The position numbers and the translations under genes are program-made. From assembly GCA_024400835.1 (NCBI GenBank), contig JAKSMC010000021.1, positions 1 to 57,522 of the forward strand: a DNA stretch of 57,522 bases, written 5' to 3'. The notes beneath the pieces are model-generated. The model made no database searches. It was not told the DNA's origin and saw only the letters and a list, made by a program, of their open reading frames with translations. Origin of the DNA: Bacteroidales bacterium (GTDB lineage: Bacteria; Bacteroidota; Bacteroidia; Bacteroidales; WCHB1-69). How positions within the stretch are numbered: the first letter of the stretch is position 1; each line of letters starts with the position of its first letter. Positions 26,701 to 35,048 of this stretch are shown here, piece by piece.

Positions 26701-27840
26701 TTATTTAAACAATTTGCCAGAGATAACCATTCTTTGAACTTCAGAAGTTCCTTCGTAGATTTCGGTAATCTTAGCGTCACGCATCATTCTTTCGATTTCG
26801 TATTCTCTTGTATAGCCGTAGCCGCCGTGGAATTGGAGGCACTTCGTGGTGACTTCCATTGCAGTTTCAGCAGCGAAAAGCTTAGCCATAGCAGCGTCAA
26901 CGGAATACGGAAGGTGCATATCCTTCTTATAGGCAGCCTGACGGACGAGCAGACGAGCGGCCTGGACTCTTGTCTCGAGGTTAGCCATTTGGAATTGTGT
27001 ATTCTGGAATTGAGCGATAGACTTGCCGAATTGTTTACGTTCTTTGGTGTATTTAACGGTAACATCCATAGCGCCTTGAGCGATGCCGAGAGCTTGGGAA
27101 GCGATACCGATACGGCCGCCGTCGAGGGTCATCATAGCGATTTTGAAGCCCTTGCCTTGTTCGCCGAGGAGGTTCTCTTTCGGGATACGGCAGTTTTCGA
27201 AAATAAGTTCGCAAGTAGCGGAGCCTCGGATACCGAGTTTCTTTTCCTTCTTGCCGATGGAGAAGCCCGGGGTGTCCTTTTCGACGATGAAGGCGCTGAT
27301 GCCTTTCGTGCCGAGGGACTTGTCGGTCATTGCCATGATGACGTACACATGTGCGTAACCGGCGTTGGTGATGAAAATCTTGCTGCCGTTGAGCACCCAT
27401 TCGTCACCGTCGAGAACGGCAGTAGTCTGCTGCATAGCTGCGTCAGTACCGGCATTCGGTTCAGTAAGGCCGAAAGCGCCAATCCATTCGCCAGAAGCAA
27501 GTTTCGGGAGATATTTCTTCTTCTGGTCTTCAGTACCGAATTCCAGAATAGGGTTCATACAGAGGGATGTGTGTGCGGAAACCACAACGCCTGTAGTAGC
27601 ACATACGCGTGACAGTTCTTCAACTGCCATAATGTACATTTGGTTGGTACCGCCTTGTCCGCCGTATTCCACGGGGATAGGAATACCCATGATGCCGATC
27701 TTGGCCATCTTTTCCACCGTCTCCATCGGGAAACGTTCCTGTTCGTCGATTTCGGCTGCCAACGGCTTAACTTCGTTTTCAGCGAATTCGCGGATCATCT
27801 GCAGAAAAAGTTCTTCTCTTTTGTTTAAGCTAAAATCCAT
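26701..27840 (-). CDS. Short-chain (butyryl-CoA type) acyl-CoA dehydrogenase
   Basis: 379 residues, the normal length. FAD-binding segments include FGLTEPNAGTDAA and KIFITNAGYAHVYVIMA; QCLQFHGGYGYTREYEIER-like residues near the C-terminus complete the fold. The catalytic base is Glu363 in EIYEGTSEVQ, the position used by short-chain and butyryl-CoA dehydrogenases. With EtfB and EtfA downstream it most likely reduces crotonyl-CoA to butyryl-CoA. Gap of 54 nt to etfB. Confidence 0.94.
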   Translation of the reverse strand: MDFSLNKREELFLQMIREFAENEVKPLAAEIDEQERFPMETVEKMAKIGIMGIPIPVEYGGQGGTNQMYIMAVEELSRVCATTGVVVSAHTSLCMNPILEFGTEDQKKKYLPKLASGEWIGAFGLTEPNAGTDAAMQQTTAVLDGDEWVLNGSKIFITNAGYAHVYVIMAMTDKSLGTKGISAFIVEKDTPGFSIGKKEKKLGIRGSATCELIFENCRIPKENLLGEQGKGFKIAMMTLDGGRIGIASQALGIAQGAMDVTVKYTKERKQFGKSIAQFQNTQFQMANLETRVQAARLLVRQAAYKKDMHLPYSVDAAMAKLFAAETAMEVTTKCLQFHGGYGYTREYEIERMMRDAKITEIYEGTSEVQRMVISGKLFK

Positions 27841-27942
27841 TTTATAATTTTTGGGTTATGTAAATAATTGTATTCAACTTAAGTTCAAACTGAAATTCAA
27901 GCATATCCCCGAATTTCAATTTTCGTTCTTAATTTTAATTGC

Positions 27943-28602
27943 TTAGTCCAACTGCATCGGTTTGAGGTCGGCAGCAACGGTGAAGTCAGCTTCAGTTGCA
28001 GCTTTCACATCCTCTACAGTGAATTCCGGGTTGAGTTCGGTAAGGACGAGGCCCTTGTCCGTAACCTTGATGACACCCATTTCAGTGACGATGAGGCTGA
28101 CAGCGTTTTTTGCTGTAAGCGGAAGGTTACAAGTATGTAAAATCTTAGGATTGCCCTTCTGTGTGTGTTCCATAGCGACGATGACAGTCTTTGCCTGCAT
28201 CAAGTCCATAGCGCCACCCATGCCGGCGACAAGTTTGCCAGGAACCATCCAGTTAGCGATATCGCCGTTTTCAGCGACCTGCATAGCGCCGAGGATGGTT
28301 TTGTCAACGTGGCCACCTCTGACCATGCAGAAAGAGTCTGCGGAACTGAAAGAAACAGCACCCGGTTGTGCAGTAATGAAACCGCCGCCGGAGTTGATGA
28401 GGTTGAGGTCTTCGTCACCTTCTGCTGGTGTCGGGCCCATACCGATCATACCGTTCTCGGTTTGCAGAATCACATGCACATCATTGGGTAAATAGTTAGG
28501 AACCATGGTCGGCAGACCGATTCCCAAGTTAACGACATCACCGTCTTTGAGTTCCTTCGCAACTCTTTTTGCGATAGTTTCTCTGATTTGAGCTTTATCC
28601 AT
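27943..28602 (-). CDS. CoA transferase subunit B (butyrate/acetoacetate type)
   Basis: 219 residues. Class I CoA transferase small subunit: GDVVNLGIGLPTMVPNYL and the catalytic Glu49 in QTENGMIGMGP, then GGHVDKTILGAMQVAENGD and VPGKLVAGMGGAMDL. It would move CoA between butyryl-CoA and acetate or acetoacetate, with an A subunit that is not encoded beside it. It is the first gene after the promoter at 28666-28659, and acyl-CoA dehydrogenase follows after 102 nt, so the set reads as a butyrate-forming operon. Confidence 0.92.
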   Translation of the reverse strand: MDKAQIRETIAKRVAKELKDGDVVNLGIGLPTMVPNYLPNDVHVILQTENGMIGMGPTPAEGDEDLNLINSGGGFITAQPGAVSFSSADSFCMVRGGHVDKTILGAMQVAENGDIANWMVPGKLVAGMGGAMDLMQAKTVIVAMEHTQKGNPKILHTCNLPLTAKNAVSLIVTEMGVIKVTDKGLVLTELNPEFTVEDVKAATEADFTVAADLKPMQLD

Positions 28603-28658
28603 AATAATATATTTTAAAGGTTAAATTTTAAAAACAAAGTACCCTTTTTTAGGGCGGG

Positions 28659-28666
28659 CAAAGATA
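28659..28666 (-). promoter_or_regulatory. -7 promoter box of the CoA-transferase/acd/etf operon
   Basis: TATCTTTG followed by CCCGCC on the minus strand, 56 nt upstream of the CoA-transferase start. This is the only clear box for the minus run down to etfA. Confidence 0.65.
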
Positions 28667-28824
28667 CAAAAAAAGATATTGCCGCAAACAACAAAATGAA
28701 ACTTGCGAGCCGCGTTTCGATTTACATGATTTTCAAAACCTTATCCTAATTTTGTAACAAAATCCGGCATTTTACGTTAAATAGCTTCTTGAACAAGAAT
28801 AGCACTAACTAAAACATACCAAAC

Positions 28825-29328
28825 ATGAAGAAATTAATGCTTTGCATGCTGGCAGTATGTGCGTTTTATCTCATCAGCTGCCATAAGAACCCAGCTGAAA
28901 AATACGTCGGCACCTACACGCTGACGTCAACAGAGAACTACAGCCTTGCCGGTATCGACAAGAACAGCGACAAGTTCACGAGACAAGAGAACGGCACCAT
29001 GACCATCCGCCTGGACGGCGACAACGGCCAAGTCGTGATTGAAGGTGATGTTTTCAACACCACCGGCTACGTGGACGAAAGTGGCATCCTGCATTTGGAC
29101 AATGAGAGACATGCCTCCAATGGTGGCAATATCAACCTTTTCGACCATGATGTCGTAGGTGTAGAAGTTTCCGCGAACATGACCCATCACAGCATGAGTC
29201 TCACCAACGAGACGCTCTCGTGGACATCCGACGGAACAGGCTCATTCCAGACCTATTTGGGTTCCATCCCCTTGATCAGTGGAATTGCCAAAGCCTCATT
29301 CTCCAACAAGGCAGTCAGACAGCAATAG
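28825..29328 (+). CDS. Small lipoprotein of unknown function
   Basis: 167 residues. Lipobox FYLISC with Cys at 19. The mature domain opens with AEKYVGTYTLTSTENYSL and continues in beta strands (GTMTIRLDGDNGQVVIEGDVF), a lipocalin-like layout common in Bacteroidetes lipoproteins; I do not recognise a specific family. It is followed by a strong intrinsic terminator at 29350-29382. No exact -7 box is seen in the 222-nt gap upstream. Confidence 0.65.
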   Translation: MKKLMLCMLAVCAFYLISCHKNPAEKYVGTYTLTSTENYSLAGIDKNSDKFTRQENGTMTIRLDGDNGQVVIEGDVFNTTGYVDESGILHLDNERHASNGGNINLFDHDVVGVEVSANMTHHSMSLTNETLSWTSDGTGSFQTYLGSIPLISGIAKASFSNKAVRQQ

Positions 29329-29349
29329 CCATCGACTGGCCGAAACAAG

Positions 29350-29382
29350 AATCCCCAAGCAGCAATGCCTGGGGATTTTTTA
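29350..29382 (+). terminator. Intrinsic terminator after the lipoprotein
   Basis: Stem AATCCCCAAGC with GCCTGGGGATT (one mismatch), loop AGCAAT, then a T run. It ends just before the stop codon of the convergent CARF nuclease. Confidence 0.8.
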
Positions 29383-29385
29383 TAT

Positions 29386-30528
29386 CTACACTTCAGCACT
29401 CACTTTTTTGAGTTTCTCTTCGCTCCAGAAATCCACCCCCATGATGTTGGCGATTTTGCGAAAGTCCTCCTGCGCATTGTCCTTTTTGAGAGAGAAGAGG
29501 TAGTAATGGCACATCAAGCCGAGCAGAGCTTCTTTTAGAGCACAGGCTTTGTATACTATTTCATTAAATAGCTTGTTGCTGCTGATACCGCTCTTACATT
29601 CAACCACATGGATATGGTTGTCTTTCATGAAGACCACATCCAGCTCATTGTCATGGTCGACGCCAGGGCGGGCCACATGGACTCCGATAAGAATGTCATC
29701 GGGATTGAAAAGCCGTTGGGCCAGGTAATAGCAGTGTTCCTCGAACCAGCCACCCGTCAGGAAATCGAACTCCTCCTTGGAGATCAGTCCCGCCTTGTCA
29801 GACACAAAATGCAGAAAATGCAGGAACTGCACCAAATCAGGAATAGGACGGCATCCTGAAACTCGCCCCTGAACGATGTCATTGATGCGCAAACTCTGGC
29901 CCGAATGTATACGGTTGCGATAGTCCAGACGAAGGACCTCCAATATTTCGTAATCGCGGTTGTTCAAACGGCCGGTGACGAAGAAATCTAACATCTGTTT
30001 GGCATACGACTCACTTCTTATAGGCATATGAACCTGGCGGTCATTAGCATCGTGCAATATGCCGTGCATAGACAGGTACTCCGACAACTTCATCCGTCGA
30101 ACTATGGGATAGACATAGTCGTCATCATCATCTATACTATTATCATATATAGTTTTAATAATGGTATTATCTTTGATGTTCACATAGAAGAAATCCGTTT
30201 GGAATGCAGAAAACGCCTGCTGGACCGCCAAGGCGAGGTAACGCGTGCCGCCCGCCAAATTGACATAGTAATGAACGTCCTTCTTCAGAACCTCACGCAA
30301 GCGGCGGCAGATATGTTCGTAAACGAACTCGTCTCCGGCTCTCAAAATCATAGTATCTATTTGATTTTCAGGAACACCGATATATTTGACCATATGGTCT
30401 AAGGCGGGTTTCGAATCTTGAGAAGAAATGAACAGCAGTCTGTCGCCGGTCACATATTTTTCACGGATGAAAATATAAGCCGGTGCCGGGCTTTCCTGAG
30501 AGATAATATTTACAATTGTCTTTGACAT
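29386..30528 (-). CDS. Card1/Can2-type CARF-nuclease (orphan type III CRISPR ancillary effector)
   Basis: 380 residues. N-terminal CARF domain (1-140): a Rossmann start KTIVNIISQES, DRLLFISSQDS, and the ring-nucleotide motif NLAGGTRYLALAV at 90-102. A winged-helix linker follows (about 170-245). The C-terminal restriction-endonuclease fold (250-380) has an upstream Glu in GGWFEEH (259-265), Asp297 in NELDVVF and Glu310-x-Lys312 in VVECKSG, the complete PD-(D/E)xK core, followed by a helix with KLFNEIVYKA. This is the DUF1887 layout of Card1/Can2, whose known members cut nucleic acid when cyclic tetra-adenylate binds CARF. No cas gene or CRISPR array is present in the 57.5 kb, so it depends on a type III system elsewhere or answers another signal. 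Function is by homology. Confidence 0.87.
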   Translation of the reverse strand: MSKTIVNIISQESPAPAYIFIREKYVTGDRLLFISSQDSKPALDHMVKYIGVPENQIDTMILRAGDEFVYEHICRRLREVLKKDVHYYVNLAGGTRYLALAVQQAFSAFQTDFFYVNIKDNTIIKTIYDNSIDDDDDYVYPIVRRMKLSEYLSMHGILHDANDRQVHMPIRSESYAKQMLDFFVTGRLNNRDYEILEVLRLDYRNRIHSGQSLRINDIVQGRVSGCRPIPDLVQFLHFLHFVSDKAGLISKEEFDFLTGGWFEEHCYYLAQRLFNPDDILIGVHVARPGVDHDNELDVVFMKDNHIHVVECKSGISSNKLFNEIVYKACALKEALLGLMCHYYLFSLKKDNAQEDFRKIANIMGVDFWSEEKLKKVSAEV

Positions 30529-30651
30529 AATGTAGTAGAATAATAAAATTCAAAATAAGAAAAAGAGTATTGATGAAAGCAGCGACATCACCTTGGAAAA
30601 TCAGTTCTCCGCGCGTGTTTTTCGTCTTTCATTTCTCCTATTTTTTGGCGG

Positions 30652-30659
30652 CAAAGATA
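30652..30659 (-). promoter_or_regulatory. -7 promoter box of the CARF nuclease
   Basis: TATCTTTG followed by CCGCC on the minus strand, 123 nt before the CARF gene start. It is back-to-back with the glmM box, with only 11 nt between them. Confidence 0.6.
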
Positions 30660-30670
30660 GGATTTTTTTG

Positions 30671-30678
30671 TACTTTTG
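30671..30678 (+). promoter_or_regulatory. -7 promoter box of glmM
   Basis: TACTTTTG followed by CGGCC, 27 nt upstream of the ATG. The 19 nt from 30670 are identical to those at the initiator tRNA promoter (45054-45072). Confidence 0.7.
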
Positions 30679-30705
30679 CGGCCTCAAAGAAAACAACACA
30701 AAAGT

Positions 30706-32094
30706 ATGACACTCATAAAATCTATTTCTGGAATCAGAGGAACAATCGGAGGAAACACAGGTGAGAACCTAACACCTCTTGACATTATCGAACTAACTTC
30801 CGCATTTGCAGCATTTTTGCAGGCAGGAGAACCGAACAAGAAGCTCACTATCGTAGTCGGCCGTGACGCACGTGTCTCCGGTGACATGGTCAGCCGTCTG
30901 GTATGTGGCACGCTGCAAGGCATGGGCGCCAATGTCATCGACACGGGTTTGTCCACCACTCCGACCACCGAACTGGCCGTTCTGCACCATCACGCAGACG
31001 GCGGCGTAATCATCACCGCCTCACACAACCCGATGCAGTGGAATGCCCTCAAGCTTCTCAACGCCAAGGGCGAATTCATCTCCAACGCCGACGGCAAACT
31101 GCTTCAGGAAATAGCCAACAGCCATGACTTCAGATACGCAGACGTGAAAGCTCTCGGTTCCTATTCGTCATACAATAATTCTATACAAGACCATATCGAT
31201 GCGGTTCTGCGCCTCCCGCTGGTCAACAAGGAAGCCATCGAAAAGGCCAACTTCTCCGTAATCGTCGACCCTGTCAACTCCACGGGCGCCATCTCCATAC
31301 CGCCATTGTTGAAGCAACTGGGTGTCAAGAACATAAAAGTGCTCAACGAAGAGCCTAACGGCTTGTTCGCTCACAATCCCGAGCCCATTCCCGAAAACCT
31401 CACAGGCATCTCCGAAGCCATGAAGAAGGGCAGTTACGACCTCGGCATCGTGGTTGACCCAGACGTGGACCGTCTGGCCTTCATCAAGCCCGACGGCGAA
31501 ATGTACGGTGAAGAATACACTTTGGTTTCCGTGGCCGACTACGTGCTGCAACATGCCAAGGGCAATACCGTGTCCAACCTCTCCTCCACCCGCGCACTGC
31601 GTGACGTGAGCCGCCAGAACGGTGTGGAATACAATGCCGCAGCCGTGGGCGAAGTCAACGTGGTGGAGAAAATGAAGGCAACCAACGCCATCATCGGCGG
31701 TGAAGGCAACGGAGGCGTCATCTACCCCGAACTGCACTACGGCCGCGACGCACTCGTAGGCGTGGCACTCTACCTCTCCTACATGGCAACATCCGGCAAA
31801 AGCTGCGTGGAAATCAGATCTCAATACCCCGACTATAAAATTTCTAAAAACAAAATTGAACTTCGAGGCGAAATTGATATCCCTACACTCCTCGACACCA
31901 TCGCTGAAAAATACTCCGACTACGAAGTCAACCGCATCGACGGCGTCAAGATTGATTTCGAAGACAGCTGGGTACACGTACGCAGTTCCAACACCGAACC
32001 CATCTTGCGCATCTATGCCGAGGCCCTGACCACTTCCACCGCTGACAATATCGCCCGCAAAATCATGCAGGATATCAGCGAAGCTCTGAAATAA
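30706..32094 (+). CDS. glmM: Phosphoglucosamine mutase family protein
   Basis: 462 residues. Alpha-D-phosphohexomutase: catalytic Ser106 in TASHNPMQWNALK, metal loop DPDVDRLAF, sugar-binding GEGNGGVIYP and the phosphate-binding RSSNTEPILRIYAEA at the C-terminus. GlmM converts glucosamine-6-phosphate to the 1-phosphate for peptidoglycan precursors. The family also contains phosphomannomutases, so the substrate is inferred. The start at 30706 is preferred over 30676 because the -7 box overlaps the latter. Confidence 0.9.
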   Translation: MTLIKSISGIRGTIGGNTGENLTPLDIIELTSAFAAFLQAGEPNKKLTIVVGRDARVSGDMVSRLVCGTLQGMGANVIDTGLSTTPTTELAVLHHHADGGVIITASHNPMQWNALKLLNAKGEFISNADGKLLQEIANSHDFRYADVKALGSYSSYNNSIQDHIDAVLRLPLVNKEAIEKANFSVIVDPVNSTGAISIPPLLKQLGVKNIKVLNEEPNGLFAHNPEPIPENLTGISEAMKKGSYDLGIVVDPDVDRLAFIKPDGEMYGEEYTLVSVADYVLQHAKGNTVSNLSSTRALRDVSRQNGVEYNAAAVGEVNVVEKMKATNAIIGGEGNGGVIYPELHYGRDALVGVALYLSYMATSGKSCVEIRSQYPDYKISKNKIELRGEIDIPTLLDTIAEKYSDYEVNRIDGVKIDFEDSWVHVRSSNTEPILRIYAEALTTSTADNIARKIMQDISEALK

Positions 32095-32132
32095 GCACAC
32101 ACGAACCCGAACAACGATGGGCAAAATTTTAT

Positions 32133-32160
32133 GTTTAATGTTTAAGGTTTAAAGTTTAAG
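32133..32160 (+). repeat. Heptamer tandem repeat (GTTTAAN x4)
   Basis: Four adjacent 7-nt units, GTTTAAT, GTTTAAG, GTTTAAA, GTTTAAG, in the 73-nt gap between glmM and the next gene, ending 7 nt before its ATG. The same repeat occurs in the opposite orientation at 48562-48589. Confidence 0.75.
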
Positions 32161-32167
32161 TCAAACA

Positions 32168-33511
32168 ATGCGTTACATCTTCACCACCCTGCTCGCTCTC
32201 TTTTGTCTGGCACTCCAAGCCCAGATTGACTTTCCAGCCGGAACGCCGGTGGTGAACGGTTACGACATCACTTATACCAATCCGAACCTTAACGGAGAAA
32301 CTCTATACCTTTGTGGCAATTATGGCAACCAGCTCTTCGTTGTCGACAGCGCCGTCGTCAAGAAAGGAATAGCTTCTTTTCATAATAAGAAAGCCGTACT
32401 TCCGTGCGGTGTCTATACCTTGTCCAAAGATCCGCGAGACCATTTTTTTTCCAACTGGAAAAATTTCATCACCGTGGTTTTGAACAAAAGCAACCAAGTG
32501 CAAATCTCGCAGGAGGGCAGTTTTTCCTATCACCAAGCTCAAGACCTGAAGGTCACTGGGTCCGAAGAAACGACACTCCTCAATAGATTCTTGTACAATA
32601 TCTGTAATTCAGCAGCGGTTGTGGATCCAGATTCTCTCAAGCCGCTTTGTGAGGAGTTCTGCGGAACTATGCCGCAGTCGTTTCTGTCCAAATACGTACA
32701 GGCACAGTTTGGCTGGCTTACGGAGCACGACGCTCGAATCCTCAACTGCCAAGATGCATTTAAAGATGTTCCATACACGGACTTTTCCGAGCCGCGACTA
32801 CTCTATTCTCCCCTGCCCTTGTTTTGGATGTACAAGAATATTGCAGATTGTGAAATCCACGATTCCGACGTTTTAATCCAGTTGACGGACAGTTTGCTCA
32901 GTCGCTGTTCCAACGAGTTGACGAGGAATTACTTCGTGGAGCAATTCTTCAAGTTGTTTGACAACCACGACCCGGACCAAGATCCTGTCCTCCTTCATTT
33001 ATACGACAATTACGACCACGGTTGGATCGAAGAAGGCAGCGAACGCCGCATTGAGCGCAAAATTCAGAACCTGCGCAAAATCATCCCGGGTGCCCAAATT
33101 CCCGAACTCATCTCCCACGACGTGGACGGCAAGGCCCACTCCACCAACGACATCACCGCCAAATACACGGTGCTTTGGTTCTGGGATCCCGACTGCGACC
33201 ACTGCCAGGAGATGACTCCGATTCTGCACCAAATGTACCAAGAGCACGCAGAAGACTGGAATTTCGAAGTCTTCGCCGTGGAAGTCAACGAAGACCACGA
33301 CCGCTGGGTGGCATTCTCCGACCTGCACCAACTCTGGGACTGGGTCAATCTCAGCACCTCCATGGGCGAAGCCAACATCGACTACATCGAATATTTTGAC
33401 ATAGTAACAACCCCCGTCATTTTTCTTGTCAACAATTTGCAGAATCACACAATAATCTCACGGCAGATTACGTTAGACGAGCTCCGTTCCAAATTGGAAA
33501 ATGACAACTGA
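32168..33511 (+). CDS. Secreted thioredoxin-like protein (CDHC)
   Basis: 447 residues. Signal peptide with cleavage after LQA before Gln. A DUF4369/DUF5106-like beta-rich and helical part precedes a C-terminal thioredoxin-fold domain (about 310-447) with the active site WFWDPDCDHCQEM, that is CxxC as Cys-Asp-His-Cys. A cis-Pro loop is visible as IVTTPVIFLV. It is likely a periplasmic or envelope thiol oxidoreductase of the TlpA/ResA type. The next gene, 24 nt downstream, encodes a paralogue, so they are probably one transcript. Confidence 0.8.
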   Translation: MRYIFTTLLALFCLALQAQIDFPAGTPVVNGYDITYTNPNLNGETLYLCGNYGNQLFVVDSAVVKKGIASFHNKKAVLPCGVYTLSKDPRDHFFSNWKNFITVVLNKSNQVQISQEGSFSYHQAQDLKVTGSEETTLLNRFLYNICNSAAVVDPDSLKPLCEEFCGTMPQSFLSKYVQAQFGWLTEHDARILNCQDAFKDVPYTDFSEPRLLYSPLPLFWMYKNIADCEIHDSDVLIQLTDSLLSRCSNELTRNYFVEQFFKLFDNHDPDQDPVLLHLYDNYDHGWIEEGSERRIERKIQNLRKIIPGAQIPELISHDVDGKAHSTNDITAKYTVLWFWDPDCDHCQEMTPILHQMYQEHAEDWNFEVFAVEVNEDHDRWVAFSDLHQLWDWVNLSTSMGEANIDYIEYFDIVTTPVIFLVNNLQNHTIISRQITLDELRSKLENDN

Positions 33512-33535
33512 TTTTGAATCATAACCTTAAAAATA

Positions 33536-35026
33536 ATGAGAAAGAGACTACTTTTATTGTTCGTTTTGATTGCCTTCCTGACAGGCAATATTTTCGCACA
33601 AAAGGGCAAAAATGCTCAAAGTTCAAACAAGAAAGGTCACGAACTTATTTTCAACGTCAAAAATTCCAACGACAAGTTGGTTTATTTGGTCATTCACTAT
33701 AACGAGAAACTGATTTTGAAGGATTCAGTTGCCCCAACGGCACCCGGCAAATTCGTTTTCAAAGGAGACAAGCTCTATGATGACGGCATGTACTCCCTCG
33801 TTTCTGACAAGAAGAAACTCTATCTGAATTTCATCTTGGACAACAACCAGCATTTCACCTACAATTTGGACACCACGGGAAACGTGGAGAATTTCTCTGT
33901 TGTCAACTCTCCCGAGAATGAAGAAATGCTGAAGTTCCAACGCAGAACAGCCGAAGCACAGAAAAACGCATCCGAATGGGCAAAAAAACGCAAGGAATTT
34001 GATGAAAAAGGTATTAAGGACAGCACCGATTACTATGCCGACAAACTCAAAAACATCAATACGGAGATGCTCGACTTCATCAACAATGAAATCATCGGCA
34101 AACACCCCGAATACCTTTTCTCCAAAATGCAGAAATCTTATATGGAAGTTGACGTTCCCGAGTTTAAAAAAGAAGACGGAACTCCTGACCACCAGGCTCA
34201 ACTTTACTACTATAAGAACCACTATTGGGATAATTTCGACTTGAGCGACCACCGCTTCATCTACATTCCCTCTTTCGAGCCGAAATTGAAAGACTACTTC
34301 ACCAAGTTGATCTATCATCAGGATGCCGACACCATCAACAAATACGTTGACTTGTTCTTAGGCAAAACCGAAAAAGACACCTTGATGTTCCATTACTGTG
34401 TGGATTGGCTCTCCTACCAATTTGAGACCAGCAAAATCATCGGCCACGACGCCGTTTTCTACCATATTGCAAAGAACAATCAGTTGGCCGGCAAATGCTA
34501 TTGGTTAGATGAAGACATCATTTCAAAGTATCAAAAGAGAATCAAGCGTATCGAGCCTACATTGATCGGCAAGATTGCTCCGGAACTTATTATTCCAGAC
34601 ACCAACCTTTACGAAGACGCAAGATTATGGAAATCCTCATACAAATTGACAAAGCCTTACACAATTCTTTGGTTTTACGACCCGAACTGCCCGACCTGTA
34701 AGAAAGAAAGCAAGAATCTCCGCCAGGTATATGATTCCTTGGAAGTTATCGACAAACGTAATTTTGACGTATATGCCATTGCCAACGACGACACAATTGA
34801 TGCCTGGAAAAAATACGTAAAGGAAAACAACTACCCCTGGACACAAGTCGGCGGCAACAAAGGCAACATCGACTATCTGGATTATTTCGGAATTTACGAG
34901 ATTGGCAATCCCGCGATGTACATTCTCAATTCCAAGCATGAAATCATCTTGAACAAACGCATCGACATGTTCAACCTTCCTCAATTCTTAGAGGAGTACG
35001 AAAAACTGCAAGAATCCAAAAAATAA
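33536..35026 (+). CDS. Secreted thioredoxin-like protein (CPTC)
   Basis: 496 residues. Signal peptide (LLLLFVLIAFLTGNIFAQ). Residues about 35-130 resemble DUF4369 (ELIFNVKNSNDKLVYLVIHY, KFVFKGDKLYDDGMYSLV), then a helical DUF5106-like stretch and a thioredoxin-fold domain with WFYDPNCPTCKKES (CxxC) and GNPAMYILNSK as the cis-Pro loop. A paralogue of the preceding gene. Its partners are unknown. The alpha-oxoamine synthase gene follows after 22 nt. Confidence 0.82.
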   Translation: MRKRLLLLFVLIAFLTGNIFAQKGKNAQSSNKKGHELIFNVKNSNDKLVYLVIHYNEKLILKDSVAPTAPGKFVFKGDKLYDDGMYSLVSDKKKLYLNFILDNNQHFTYNLDTTGNVENFSVVNSPENEEMLKFQRRTAEAQKNASEWAKKRKEFDEKGIKDSTDYYADKLKNINTEMLDFINNEIIGKHPEYLFSKMQKSYMEVDVPEFKKEDGTPDHQAQLYYYKNHYWDNFDLSDHRFIYIPSFEPKLKDYFTKLIYHQDADTINKYVDLFLGKTEKDTLMFHYCVDWLSYQFETSKIIGHDAVFYHIAKNNQLAGKCYWLDEDIISKYQKRIKRIEPTLIGKIAPELIIPDTNLYEDARLWKSSYKLTKPYTILWFYDPNCPTCKKESKNLRQVYDSLEVIDKRNFDVYAIANDDTIDAWKKYVKENNYPWTQVGGNKGNIDYLDYFGIYEIGNPAMYILNSKHEIILNKRIDMFNLPQFLEEYEKLQESKK

Positions 35027-35048
35027 GCTCACAAAACATCTATAAAAT

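Noticed and set aside
28603..30700. CRISPR repeats or cas genes near the CARF nuclease
   Set aside because: I looked for regularly spaced repeats on both sides and found none. The flanks are ordinary genes and promoters.
31168..32124. 318-codon frame antisense to glmM
   Set aside because: Shadow of a gene with all catalytic motifs.
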